Source: Coemansia sp. RSA 1200 (lineage: Eukaryota; Kickxellomycota; Kickxellomycetes; Kickxellales; Kickxellaceae). From it: a DNA stretch of 64,000 bases. Where the stretch lies: NCBI GenBank assembly GCA_027578915.1, contig JANBTT010000010.1, positions 163,809 through 227,808 of the forward strand, given 5' to 3'. The position numbers and the translations under genes are program-made. Below are positions 34,132-43,888 of this stretch, one piece after another; the stretch's first letter is position 1; every line of letters begins with the position of its first letter. Below the pieces are notes generated by a model, which searched no databases, was not told the DNA's origin, and was given only the letters and a program-made list of their open reading frames with translations.

Positions 34132-34203
34132 AATGCGCACACACCACAAATAAATACAACATTCAGAAAATATTATTGCAATTGATAAAGAGAGAGATTG
34201 CGC

Positions 34204-34728
34204 CTATACAGGTTTGCGCGTCGAGGGCGGTGTCTTTGTCATCCCCTTGCCGCTGTTGGATACGCCGACTCTGCCGGACACCGTGTCTGGGCTTCTAAAG
34301 ATCGACTGGCTATTGATTGCTTTTGCTTTGAGCTTCTTGCTGTTGCTGCCCTTTGCGAATTTGAGCCATGCCTGCTGGCTGGACGACGCCAGTGCATCGG
34401 GAGACACTCGTTTGCCATTGTTCTTCTTCCTGTGATGCTGCTGCTTATCGACCTTGCCCCTCTGCACAGCACCTGCACCCTTGACGTTCCTTGGCCTGAC
34501 AGTATCCTCCTTGTCTGGGTTTCCTGATTGCACCTGCGTTGATGCTGATGGTGCAGCTGGTGCTTTGTCGGGTGTGGCGGGGGGCTCGTACAGCTGATTT
34601 CCAAGTGCAAGCAAATCCTCGATCTCCTGCTTCAGCTGTGCAAGCTCCGTGTTGGTCGGGTCTGCAGATAGCGCAAGCTCAACCTCGCCTAGTTTTGTGG
34701 TATATATCTCGATCTCGCTTGCGTCCAT
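34204..34728 (-). CDS. SPF30/SMNDC1-like splicing factor lacking a Tudor domain
   Basis: 174-residue protein from the first ATG. The N terminus (EIEIYTTKLGEVELALSADP, then LAQLKQEIEDLLAL) matches the helical N-terminal segment of SPF30. The C terminus (QQAWLKFAKGSNSKKLKAK, then SQSIFRSPDTVSGRVGVSNS and GKGMT) matches the conserved SPF30 tail that carries SIFxSPxxxxGKVG. SPF30 proteins join the tri-snRNP to the prespliceosome, and in animals a central Tudor domain reads symmetric dimethylarginine on Sm proteins. Here the space between the two ends is a 70-residue Pro/Ala/Lys-rich linker with no Tudor strands. The open frame is continuous, so no intron hides the missing domain. Confidence 0.7.
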   Translation of the reverse strand: MDASEIEIYTTKLGEVELALSADPTNTELAQLKQEIEDLLALGNQLYEPPATPDKAPAAPSASTQVQSGNPDKEDTVRPRNVKGAGAVQRGKVDKQQHHRKKNNGKRVSPDALASSSQQAWLKFAKGSNSKKLKAKAINSQSIFRSPDTVSGRVGVSNSGKGMTKTPPSTRKPV

Positions 34729-35545
34729 TCTTGTTTCCCGCACCTTCCCTTATTTATTTCTGCTTCTGTGCAGCCAATAGCGTTATGTGTGCAGAAGATT
34801 ATTAGTTCAAGCTGAATAAAAAACAGAAGAAACTAGAAAAGTAAATAAAAAATATGCAAATTTTCAGAATCCAGTAATCCGCAGATAACCATTCAGATCA
34901 AACACTAATACCACTATGCTTTAATTATGGTTTTATGGGTTCAGCACAGAAAGCCCTCTAACGCACAGCCTTGAAGATAAGAGGATATAGTCTGTGTTGG
35001 TTTAACAAGCCTTACAGAGGCATTGAATGGCGGAGGCACGGTTTGTGATGGAGCAAAATATGTTTGAGCTAGCTGTGTTTGATATCATAGATTTTTGCTA
35101 TGAAAAAGAGCAACAGAGGAAGATAGACAGCCGCAGCTACAGCAACCGCAGAAATAAGAGTAGAGATAAAACACAACACACAACACAAAACACAAGGATC
35201 ATCTTTTCGCTGCCTGTGCGTTTTTCTGCTGCTGCATTTTCGACATGTCACTGACATAAAGAGTGGAAAAAGCGTCAAATCTGCTCTTTCTTTCCCACAT
35301 TATTGCCACTTGTTGTTGTTAGAAAAACGCAGGGAGTGTTGATTTCCCTTTTCCTCCCTTTTCTCTTTCCTTGTTCCCTTTGTTTCATTTCACCACTAAC
35401 GACCATTTGTTGTTGCGTACACATTCTCTGTACTAACGTTTTCTCCATTTGCCACCGCCAACCTCTATCCGTCTTGTATTCTCAAATCCCAGATTCTTAT
35501 AACAGCAACACGAACCAACACCGAATTTCTATCTGCGTCCTGACC
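34729..35545. other. divergent intergenic region
   Basis: Upstream of both the SPF30-like gene (minus) and the muniscin gene (plus). The right part is pyrimidine-rich, as expected for a fungal leader. No gene is seen. Confidence 0.45.
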
Positions 35546-38500
35546 ATGGCAAGGAAAATGAGCGACTTGGAGTTAATCCAGGCAAGTAGCACGAGGAGAA
35601 GGAAGAAATTCATGCTCTACCGCATTCCAAAACGATAATATTGGTGCCATAACCTACTAAACAGCTCGTCCACATTTTTCTTTTTCCAATCTTTCATGTA
35701 TGTTTTATTACTTCTTCTCTAGTCAATTCCACCCGCAACACTTGCAGACGAACTTGCCCACCGCTACAACTCTGGTACGAATGCTCTACAGCAGCTTATC
35801 GACCACTTTTCCCAGCGTGCGCGGCTTGAGGAAGCCATTGCTTCCACTATAGAAAAGGCACCTGTGACCACGACAAACAGGGCTGGAACGAGAAGCTTTG
35901 TTCCTATCAAATTTGTACCAAGCAATGCGAACGACTCGTCTGTCGAAATTAATGTGCTTTTGCCACATTTGCAAAGAGAAGCCGAGCATATCATCCGGAT
36001 GCATTTGCACTTGTCGAAGCGTCTAGTCAAGGAGGTTGTTGTTCCGCTTGAGGGCTTTATCTTGGGCGAGGCTTGGGAGGCGGCCAACCACATACAGGGA
36101 CGTCTGCAGACAATGGCTGCCTCAATGCATGCCTATCATGACGAGATACCAAAGATCTCGGCCCGCACCATCTCGAAATCGGCGAGAGCTAGCCAACAAG
36201 CCAAACAACGGCTAGAGGAAAAGAAGGACACTCTAATGGCCTTGCAAAATGAATGGCAAAGCATTGTTCCTGGGCTTGTTGCACAATTCGAGGCTGCTGA
36301 TGTGGCTCGTGTTGAGGCTATACGCGAGGCGCTGATGAGATTTGAGCATTACCGAAACGAGTTCTTCAAGGCTGCTCAGGATGATATTAGCTCTGCTAAC
36401 GAGCTTACGCAGCAGTACCAACCAAATGTTCGTATTTCTGCAGCATTGGACGGAAGATCCCAGTCACAACCCTCCGGTGTCTCTAATGCCGAACACCATA
36501 ACGACGCCACAACCAGTAGCAGCAACGGAAACAACAATATCAACAACAACAGCAAAAGCAAGAACGAGGCTGACAAGGAGTCCGTCTCTGCGCCGTCCAA
36601 CGCCAGCAGCGCTGCTCAACCATCGCTCTTGAACGAAGGAGGTGATAGCTCCGTGCAAGAAGAAGCACCGCAAAAGAGTTTCTTAAAGTTAAACATCTTC
36701 CGCAGCAAGACCAAGCGAGTCAAGAAGAAGAGCAGCGGAAGCGGCACCTTTTCAGGGTCTTCCATTTCCACCGATTACAGCCGTAGCATCAGCAGTGGGA
36801 TTGTATCTCCTGGTACTGCAAATACCAATCCTGGCATATCTGGAAGCATCCGAACTACAAATACCCACGACTCTAGCCGATTGAGTCCTCGGATCCCTGG
36901 CGAACAACGCAGTCTAGCACCAAGCAGCAGCTACGCAGAAACATCGCACCAAGCAATTTCAAGTGGTTCACAGCCTCAGTCACCGTCGCAACGCCAGCAT
37001 TCGATTCAGCCAAGCAGCCCATTGCAAAAGCCGCCACACATGCAAACTGGCACAGGGGACTTTGCCGAGTGGGTGTTTACCGATAACACACAAGAGACAT
37101 CGAGCTCGCGCAATGACAGCAACTACTCTGTGGGTTCGATGGTCCACGTAAGCAATAGCTTGGCGGCAATCGATGAGGCGTCGGATAGCAGCCAACAAAG
37201 ATCGCAGCACGCCATTGATGCTCCCAAGAAAGCGAATGACGAGGGGCCTGGCCAGCCACAAATCGGTGGTTTGTCAGCCAAAGTCGATGATGCGTTTGGT
37301 CCATTGAACTTGACATCGAGCCCAATTCCTGAGCCACTCTCTGCAGGCTCTGGCGAACATAAGCAAGCCGATTTGGATTCGGCGTTTAATATTCCTTTAG
37401 CATTACCAGCGCAAGCGAAAGAAACACCGGCAGAAAAAGAGTCTATATCGGCTGTTACAGCTCTATCTACAGTGCCCAAGCCAAGCAGCGCTGGCTCCGC
37501 AACTAGGGCTTTGGATAACACCAAGGATATTTCGTTTGACGATGTATTTGACCCAGCTGATGTATTCAAACCCACAGGGTCCAAAGGCGGCTTGAAAAAG
37601 TCGCCGCAAGTGACAAGACTAGGCGAAGTCGTGCTTCCACATAGTGTGGGCGTTAGCAGCAGCAGCAGCAGCGGTGGTGGTGGTAACAAGCACCGCAGAA
37701 GTGTCAGCACTGGTTCGCCAGAATTGCCACCGACTCACGCAAAAGGCGTTGCATTTGACACCAGCGAGAAGCCTGGGGCTGAAGATAACGACAGTAGCAG
37801 TAGTGGGAACAACTCGGATGGCGATGAGGATGCCGACAATATGTTCCGCGTAAAGTTCTCGATTCGGGAGAACGCAATCAAGGACAATCCGGACGAATCT
37901 AAAGCGGCGCTTTCGCGAGTTGCTACGCTGCTGCGCTCTGTTCCCCCCGCACGCCGTGGTCGCAATCGCCGCGATGTCCGTACAATGTATGTACCCTCAA
38001 GTCTCCTGGTTACGAGTGCGCTTGAATCGCAAGACCTGCAGAACTCTTCTGACGCTAAAGCAAAGACCAATGATCGTAAACCGACCTTGGATTGGTCAGA
38101 CGATAGTGATGGTGCTGTTGCTGATAATCAAGAACAAACGCTTGAACCAGCCATGCAGGACAATGATGTCCCAATTACGCCCATGCCTGTTCGTCCTGCT
38201 ACTGGTAGTTTTGGTCAGGTGGAAGCATTGGATAATAGGCCCCAGCCTGGAGACTCTGAGGAAATGCCAGTTCCAACAGAGACAGCTCTAGATACTCCAG
38301 CTGCTATTGGAACTGATTCTGAACCAACGCACGCTGTTGTTGGTGCAGATAGTGATATAGAAGCTGCTGTTGACAAGCCATCGACACCTGAATCTGGATC
38401 AGAACCGGAATCTGAAGCCAAGGTCATTGACAACGCACCGAATCAGCCGCAGATAACAAAAGCACCCGACCACCAGGCTGATGATAAGATGGATACACCA

Positions 38501-40171
38501 GAGAATCCGGTTCCTGCTGATGAACATGCACATAACGATAACCTACATTCCACTGTGGTTCCAGACGCAGTGTCTGTTGGTTCAGAGCCAAACGATGCCA
38601 ATGTTCCACACATGTCCTCAACAACACCTGCAGCAGCAGCAGCAGCAGAAGTACAGGCACCACCACCGATTCAGAAGAGTGAAGGGTCAGGCAGACGCCG
38701 TGCACCGCCTCCGCCACCATCTGTACATTCTTTGCGGCCGCAGACATCATCTGCATCGTTGGCGTCGCAGGCATCGCGCTCACTAGCTGCCAAGTCGAAA
38801 ATCGAATCGGTCCAGCCGCCACCTGTGCCTGCCAATCCCTTATCTGACACACTGCAGTCTGCATTCAGCCCATTAACTGAATCTAAGAGTGGTTCTCCGC
38901 CAGCGGAAACCCAGGTGTTAGAGCAGCAACAGCAAAACCAGCAACAGGGAGCTCAGGAGGCCCCTGCATCTCTTTCGGCCAAAGATACTGGCTTCAAAGC
39001 TGAAGGTAACCAACAGTTGACCTCCAGCAAGTCTGTGCACAGAGGACGCCGTGCAGGGGCTAGTACCAGACCGATGCCTATCACAATGGCTGTTCGCGAG
39101 ATTATCGATTACGAGCTTGTTCTCATTCCTAAACCAGACGATAGGGCCGTTACTCGAGGCGCATATCAGATAACTGGCGAGGTGAGCATGCATATCCACG
39201 ATGCGATTAATCCGCTAGAGCTTGCGCCCTTGCGTGTCTGCATCAAGAAAGCGGAGAATGGGATGGAGCTGGTTGCAAACCCCAGCGTTGCCGTGCTTGA
39301 TGCCTCGTTTACAGCAACAATGGCGGATGGGCGTGATTGGTATCGATTTGTACGGCCAAACCTATTTGCACAGGTGCAGGGCCCCGAGGGAACAGACGTC
39401 GTGGTGTTCAAGTATGTTGTGAAGGGAGTTGATGAGGCCATGCGGTTCCTTCCGCTGGCTGTAACTCGGGTGGAATCGTATGTCGATGGATTGTACGGAC
39501 TGATGGCCTTTTACGAGGCCAGCCCCAACAGCATATTTGCAGGGGCCACACTGAAGGAGCTGGCGCTGATGCTGAGCATATCGGGCAAACTGGAGCTGCA
39601 GGCGTCGCGCCCAACAGCCAATTGGTACCAAGAACACAACAGGCTTCTTTGGAAGCTTGATGATCTGCGCATTCCAACTGCAGAAGATGCAGCAGAAGAT
39701 GGTTCCGGTGCATTGTCCAAAACTTTGGCAATAAAGGCACGTGGCGAGGGGCCGCTTAGTGCAAACGCCTTTGCTTTGAAATATGTGGCGGAAGGGTTCA
39801 AGATCGTGGATACCGCACTGTGCATTGCTCGTGTTTCCGCAGGCAGCAACCACCAGCAGTCGAATCCGCAGGCACCAGTTGCTGTTGGTGGTGGAGCCAG
39901 TGCACTGACTACAGTTGTTATCGATGGACCGGCATCCTGTACAATAAAGTCCGGCAAGGTTATCTACAAGCTCTACCCGATGCCGCCGGAGCCAGTCCAG
40001 GAAGCGGGAATGGATGATAATGACACCAACGACAAAAGAGATGTGCCTGACGGCAAATCCAGTGCTTCCTCTGAATCCTCTGAGGAAGAAGAGTGGGCTA
40101 GCGGCGAAAACGACAGCAAAAGCAACGCTAGCAAAGAGAGCAGCAGCGAAGCCGATGATGACAAGCGGTGA
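35546..40171 (+). CDS. SYP1: muniscin endocytic adaptor, Syp1/FCHO-like
   Basis: About 1494 residues. Exon 1 is 35546-35581 (MARKMSDLELIQ) and exon 2 is 35723-40171. Exon 2 has a TAG stop straddling the acceptor and no in-frame ATG before the F-BAR helices, so an upstream exon is required. The only in-phase donor is the GC-type CAG|GCAAGT. The N-terminal coiled F-BAR domain covers roughly residues 12-220 (ARLEEAIASTIEK, LQREAEHIIRMHLHLSKRL, ARASQQAKQRLEEKKDTLM). A roughly 900-residue Ser/Pro/Asn-rich disordered region includes a proline-rich RRRAPPPPPS. A C-terminal mu-homology domain (about 1127-1400) contains AVREIIDYELVLIPKPDD and QITGEVSMHIHDAI. An acidic Ser/Glu tail ends the protein. 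Syp1/FCHO muniscins start clathrin-coated pits and bind septin and Eps15-type partners. Confidence 0.85.
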
Positions 40172-40512
40172 ATGCGGGCCTGCTATGGTGTAGTTTTTAA
40201 TGAGACGTTTTTACTTCACCTTTTTTCAAAAAAGAATAAAGAGATTGCGCCAATAATAAACTGTAATTTGTCGGACTGACAATGTGGCCTTTAAAACAAG
40301 AGTATGTGCTGCACAAAACGGTTTTATGTTAACGCTGATCGCTCTCCTTCTTTGGCATGCATAGCTTTTCCCTTTCCCGAATACACCTTTTTTTGAAAGT
40401 GAAGAAAGCAACCACACGTTTGCTTGTTTTATTTTCCACACTTTTTAAATCAAATTCTCAATCCTCCTATTCTTTGTATAAAAAAAATTTTAAATTTCAA
40501 AAGCAACTGTAA
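40172..40512. other. intergenic between muniscin and UGO1
   Basis: Same-direction gap with AT-rich leader DNA before the UGO1 start. Nothing else is seen. Confidence 0.4.
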
Positions 40513-42123
40513 ATGAGCGACTTTACTGAGGGCGGTAAAGCGTCTTCACAGGAAGGCAATCCGTTCAGACCTTACGCAGAGTCATTTAACAGCAGACACA
40601 ACGAGAATTTGTACGAAGACGTGAGAGATCCGTTGGCCAGTTTCCGCAACTTGACTAATGGCGGGGGCTTTGCCGAGGACCCGTACAGGGTGTCTGGCGT
40701 GGACAGCGTAGCCGGACTGGAAGAGCTTGATGTTAATGATATTAGATATGGCGACCAAATGGACACTGCACAGTATGCAAAGGATCTTCTTCGGTTTGCA
40801 GGGTACCGGTATCTGGCAGCGCTGGCATCCTCGCCCTTGAATATAACGCAGACGCTGATTCAGGTGCAGTGTCTTCCTGTGGCAGTCCAGCAGTCCGAGC
40901 CGGAAAAACAGCACGATGCCGAGGATAGGATGGGCCAGGGCCTTCCGGAGGAAGACAAACTTGACCCAAACGACCTGGCTTACTACGACTACTTGCGTGC
41001 GCGGCACACCGAGCGTGGTACGCAGTACCAGCCAGCGGTGCGTGCCCGTGTTGACCATGACGGATATGTAGTGAATTCGCGCGGAAAGGACGCCGGCAGG
41101 TTCAAGCCTGGGTACCAATTGGATCCGCTGCCCTCGAACAGGCTGACGGTTCTTCGAAAGCTTCTTACGCACCCGACTGAAGGAGTGTTTAGTCTGTTCA
41201 AGGGGTGCTTTACGCGGTGGGTCTACGACATTCTGCATCTTCTTCTACAGCCAACGCTCGAGGTCATGCTGAACGAGATGCTGGACGTGTACGGCAGCGC
41301 GCCTCTTTACACTTACATTGATGCGTCGGCGCCAAGTGCGCTGACGGTTGTTGCGTCCAACCTGATTGTGGGCTGGATGCTCTCTCCGCTGGAGCTGGTG
41401 CGCACCCGGCTGATAGTCCAGTCTGCCTCGCCCTTACACAGGAAATACCACGGCATGCTCCATGCGCTGAAAACCATTGCAAGAGAGGAGGGCGGATTCC
41501 TGCCCTTGTACTTTAGTTCTTACCACCTGGTGCCCACGGTGCTCAGACACACGCTCTACCCCGTTTTCCGCGGAATGGGCGCCTTTGTGATGGATCGCGT
41601 GGCTGGAATTGATCCTTACGACCATCCAACATCCTTTGCCTTTGGCAGTCTTGTATGGGGGACCCTTGCTATCGCGGCTTTGCTTCCCATCGACACCATT
41701 AGAGCACGCTTGCAGGCCCAGCCCAGATATACAAACACCGCCACTGCTGGTTCCACACGTCTCTCTGCAGCAGACGACTCCGGATCAGCAGCAACAAAGG
41801 AGCTGTCTAGAGCCGAGAAGCAGACAGCAGACTCGTTCAAGGAGTTCCGCACCTGTGTGCCAGTCTCTCCTATCCCGTACACAGGGATGATAAACTGTGC
41901 CTGGAGAATTGTCACCGAAGAGGGCGAGTCCCTAAGAAAGATGAAGAGGCGTAGGGCTGCTCTGGCAAGCTCTTCTTTGAATCAGAAGGATATACAGCAT
42001 ATCAGCAACGTTGGTCACTATGGCCTGCGTGGTCTATATCCTGGGTTCACCATGCAGCTTGTGGCAAACGTTGTGATATTTGGACTGGGTTTTCTCAACA
42101 CTGAAGAGGTTGAATTTGCCTAG
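40513..42123 (+). CDS. UGO1: mitochondrial outer-membrane fusion protein Ugo1
   Basis: 536-residue modified mitochondrial carrier. Ugo1 (animal relative SLC25A46) sits in the outer membrane and links Fzo1 and Mgm1 during mitochondrial fusion. The acidic, soluble N terminus of about 90 residues includes DPLASFRNLTNGGGF. Three carrier-like repeats follow with decaying signatures: SSPLNITQTLIQVQ near residue 107 (the charged carrier residues are lost), SPLELVRTRLIVQSA near 292 and LLPIDTIRARLQAQ near 391. An approximately 90-residue hydrophilic insert (DPNDLAYYDYLRARH) splits the first repeat, and GLRGLYPGFTMQLVAN closes the third. Loss of the canonical Px[DE]xx[KR] residues in the first repeat is normal for Ugo1. 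Single exon. Confidence 0.88.
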   Translation: MSDFTEGGKASSQEGNPFRPYAESFNSRHNENLYEDVRDPLASFRNLTNGGGFAEDPYRVSGVDSVAGLEELDVNDIRYGDQMDTAQYAKDLLRFAGYRYLAALASSPLNITQTLIQVQCLPVAVQQSEPEKQHDAEDRMGQGLPEEDKLDPNDLAYYDYLRARHTERGTQYQPAVRARVDHDGYVVNSRGKDAGRFKPGYQLDPLPSNRLTVLRKLLTHPTEGVFSLFKGCFTRWVYDILHLLLQPTLEVMLNEMLDVYGSAPLYTYIDASAPSALTVVASNLIVGWMLSPLELVRTRLIVQSASPLHRKYHGMLHALKTIAREEGGFLPLYFSSYHLVPTVLRHTLYPVFRGMGAFVMDRVAGIDPYDHPTSFAFGSLVWGTLAIAALLPIDTIRARLQAQPRYTNTATAGSTRLSAADDSGSAATKELSRAEKQTADSFKEFRTCVPVSPIPYTGMINCAWRIVTEEGESLRKMKRRRAALASSSLNQKDIQHISNVGHYGLRGLYPGFTMQLVANVVIFGLGFLNTEEVEFA

Positions 42124-42236
42124 CAAAGTGGTTTGGCTTTACCCCTTGTTCTTTATTATTATTGTTCTTTTGTTTTTCTTTGCCTGGTTAGAATGTAAGG
42201 AAACAAATATCCTCCATATAAATCTCTGAACCATGG

Positions 42237-43574
42237 CTATTGTATCCACTGGAATGCCTTGTGGATCAGTCTGCTGATGGCTCTTCCTGATATCCACAAG
42301 ATCCACGTCTTGAGTGCACAAGAAACGATAAAGACCGCACGGAGTGTAATAAAATGTGCTTGGAAATAGTCGCGGTTGTTTCCGACCAGTCGGGTGGTAG
42401 TGGTAATGGTAGCATTGGAAGCCTTGTCCTTTCGCTGCTGCACCCGAATGAACCATGGTTTGCGACGATATGGGCCCCACACAAGCCTGTGAGCAGCGTT
42501 GAGCATAAAGTTCACATCGCCCCACAAATAGCGGTCCATCTGGGGCCACGGGCTGGCAACCGACGTGTACGACGGATTCAAGGAGACTGGTGGAACAGGA
42601 AGACTCAGATCCACAAGGTTGCTAAGAATGCACAACGATAGTCCCCAGAGATACAGCTCTCTATCTGAAGAGAACCTGATATTGCCGTACTTCCACGACA
42701 GGTCCTTTAATTCTCCCGATCGGTCTGCTGCCAGCTCTGGCTGAGACGTTGTCGTTTCCAGCTCATCGTGCACTAGAACCTGTTGTGCGGTTCTGATAAT
42801 CGAGTCCTTCTTGGTATATTCCAGTGGAAGCACGGTGTAATAGAACTTGCCGAAAAGGCACTGGAACCCCCTGTACCATAGGGGCTGGGATTCGCGCCAC
42901 TTGGGGAACATGCGGGACGCAATATCCACAGGAATTGCACGATACCCCGGAGTAAACGGTCTGGCAGGTCTGTCGATTCCCTTGAGCACCTGGCCAAAGT
43001 CTATCCAATGCACCGACGCGATCTCCGCAGAGAGCGTCAACTCCGGCGTATATTGAACAATCTGCAGATACACCTGCGCGCTGACTGCGAGGATAATCTT
43101 TGTAAACATAGCGTATGCACACAGGTCGTCCAGTCGACCCAAATGCACATACTTGCAAACATCGGTCAGATCCAGTCCCAACTCCTCCTTGGTTTCGCGT
43201 TCGGCAGTTACCCTATCCGACCCGTCCTCCGGTTCCCGTTTGCCGCCAGGGAACCCAATGTGTCCCGACCACGGATCCCTGGGGTACTTCGCTCGCTGGA
43301 TAAACAGAATCTGCATACGGCCATCCTCAAACTCCGGCGCACCCAAAAACCCGTGCACCGCCTGAACCAGAGATGCTGGCGTCTTATTCTTCCCATAGCG
43401 AGAGACGTCAAACACAGGATATTTGCTTTCGCTGTTTGGAAGAACAAGCCGGATCACTATTGCTATGCTGCCTCGCTTGTGCCAGTCCGAGCGGAAACTC
43501 GGAACTGATGCAAGATGACGTGTCAGCTGTGCAACGTAATCCACATGCGGAATACCCTGTGCTCTGGTAACCAT
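42237..43574 (-). CDS. Nudix hydrolase, CoA-pyrophosphatase (NUDT7/8) type, with C-terminal extension
   Basis: 445 residues from the first true ATG at 43574. The Nudix domain has the CoA-pyrophosphatase-type signature: FIQRAKYPRD then SGHIGFPGGK (residues 91-112), followed by the catalytic helix with R126-E127 and E130-E131 in RETKEELGLDL. Such enzymes split CoA and related pyrophosphates in peroxisomes or mitochondria. About 170 residues of the C-terminal half are not part of the Nudix fold. They include the hydrophobic stretches ELYLWGLSLCILSNLVDL and LRAVFIVSCALKTWILWIS, which suggests membrane attachment. No PTS1 tripeptide is present (ends WIQ). Single exon, same strand as UBA1 and downstream of it. 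Confidence 0.85.
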   Translation of the reverse strand: MVTRAQGIPHVDYVAQLTRHLASVPSFRSDWHKRGSIAIVIRLVLPNSESKYPVFDVSRYGKNKTPASLVQAVHGFLGAPEFEDGRMQILFIQRAKYPRDPWSGHIGFPGGKREPEDGSDRVTAERETKEELGLDLTDVCKYVHLGRLDDLCAYAMFTKIILAVSAQVYLQIVQYTPELTLSAEIASVHWIDFGQVLKGIDRPARPFTPGYRAIPVDIASRMFPKWRESQPLWYRGFQCLFGKFYYTVLPLEYTKKDSIIRTAQQVLVHDELETTTSQPELAADRSGELKDLSWKYGNIRFSSDRELYLWGLSLCILSNLVDLSLPVPPVSLNPSYTSVASPWPQMDRYLWGDVNFMLNAAHRLVWGPYRRKPWFIRVQQRKDKASNATITTTTRLVGNNRDYFQAHFITLRAVFIVSCALKTWILWISGRAISRLIHKAFQWIQ

Positions 43575-43888
43575 TATTTTAACTGCAGAGAAGGACCTTA
43601 CCAAGTGATACTAAACAATACCCAAATACTAACAACCTTACAATAAATTGATGAGTATTCGCCAGGATTCACACGGACGCCTATCTTTTTGTAATATTCT
43701 CTAATCTTTATGGTCACCTAACGGCTGATTGCTGGCCATCAAGCAAAATCACGACAATGACAACAGCGTTAGTTAACACATGTCATTAACATTTTTATTT
43801 CACTGAACACATTTCATTAAAAGCAAGCACAAAGAAATAAAAGAGAAGTCATTTTACTGTTAGAAGAAACCCCCTGGCTAAGTTGGTT
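43575..43888. other. intergenic between Nudix gene and UBA1
   Basis: 314 bases of AT-rich DNA between the 5' end of the Nudix gene and the 3' end of UBA1. No gene is seen. Confidence 0.4.

Larger units (their letters stand above)
29790..34203. other. 4.4-kb non-coding region upstream of the APSES gene
   Basis: No convincing gene. It contains many short open frames of biased composition, polypurine and polypyrimidine blocks, an AAAT repeat pair (33620-33686) and a TA dinucleotide run (34106-34131). Because the SPF30-like gene is on the same strand and ends at 34204, the whole stretch belongs to the 5' side of the APSES gene. A long promoter or a long intron-bearing leader is the likely explanation. 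Confidence 0.5.
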
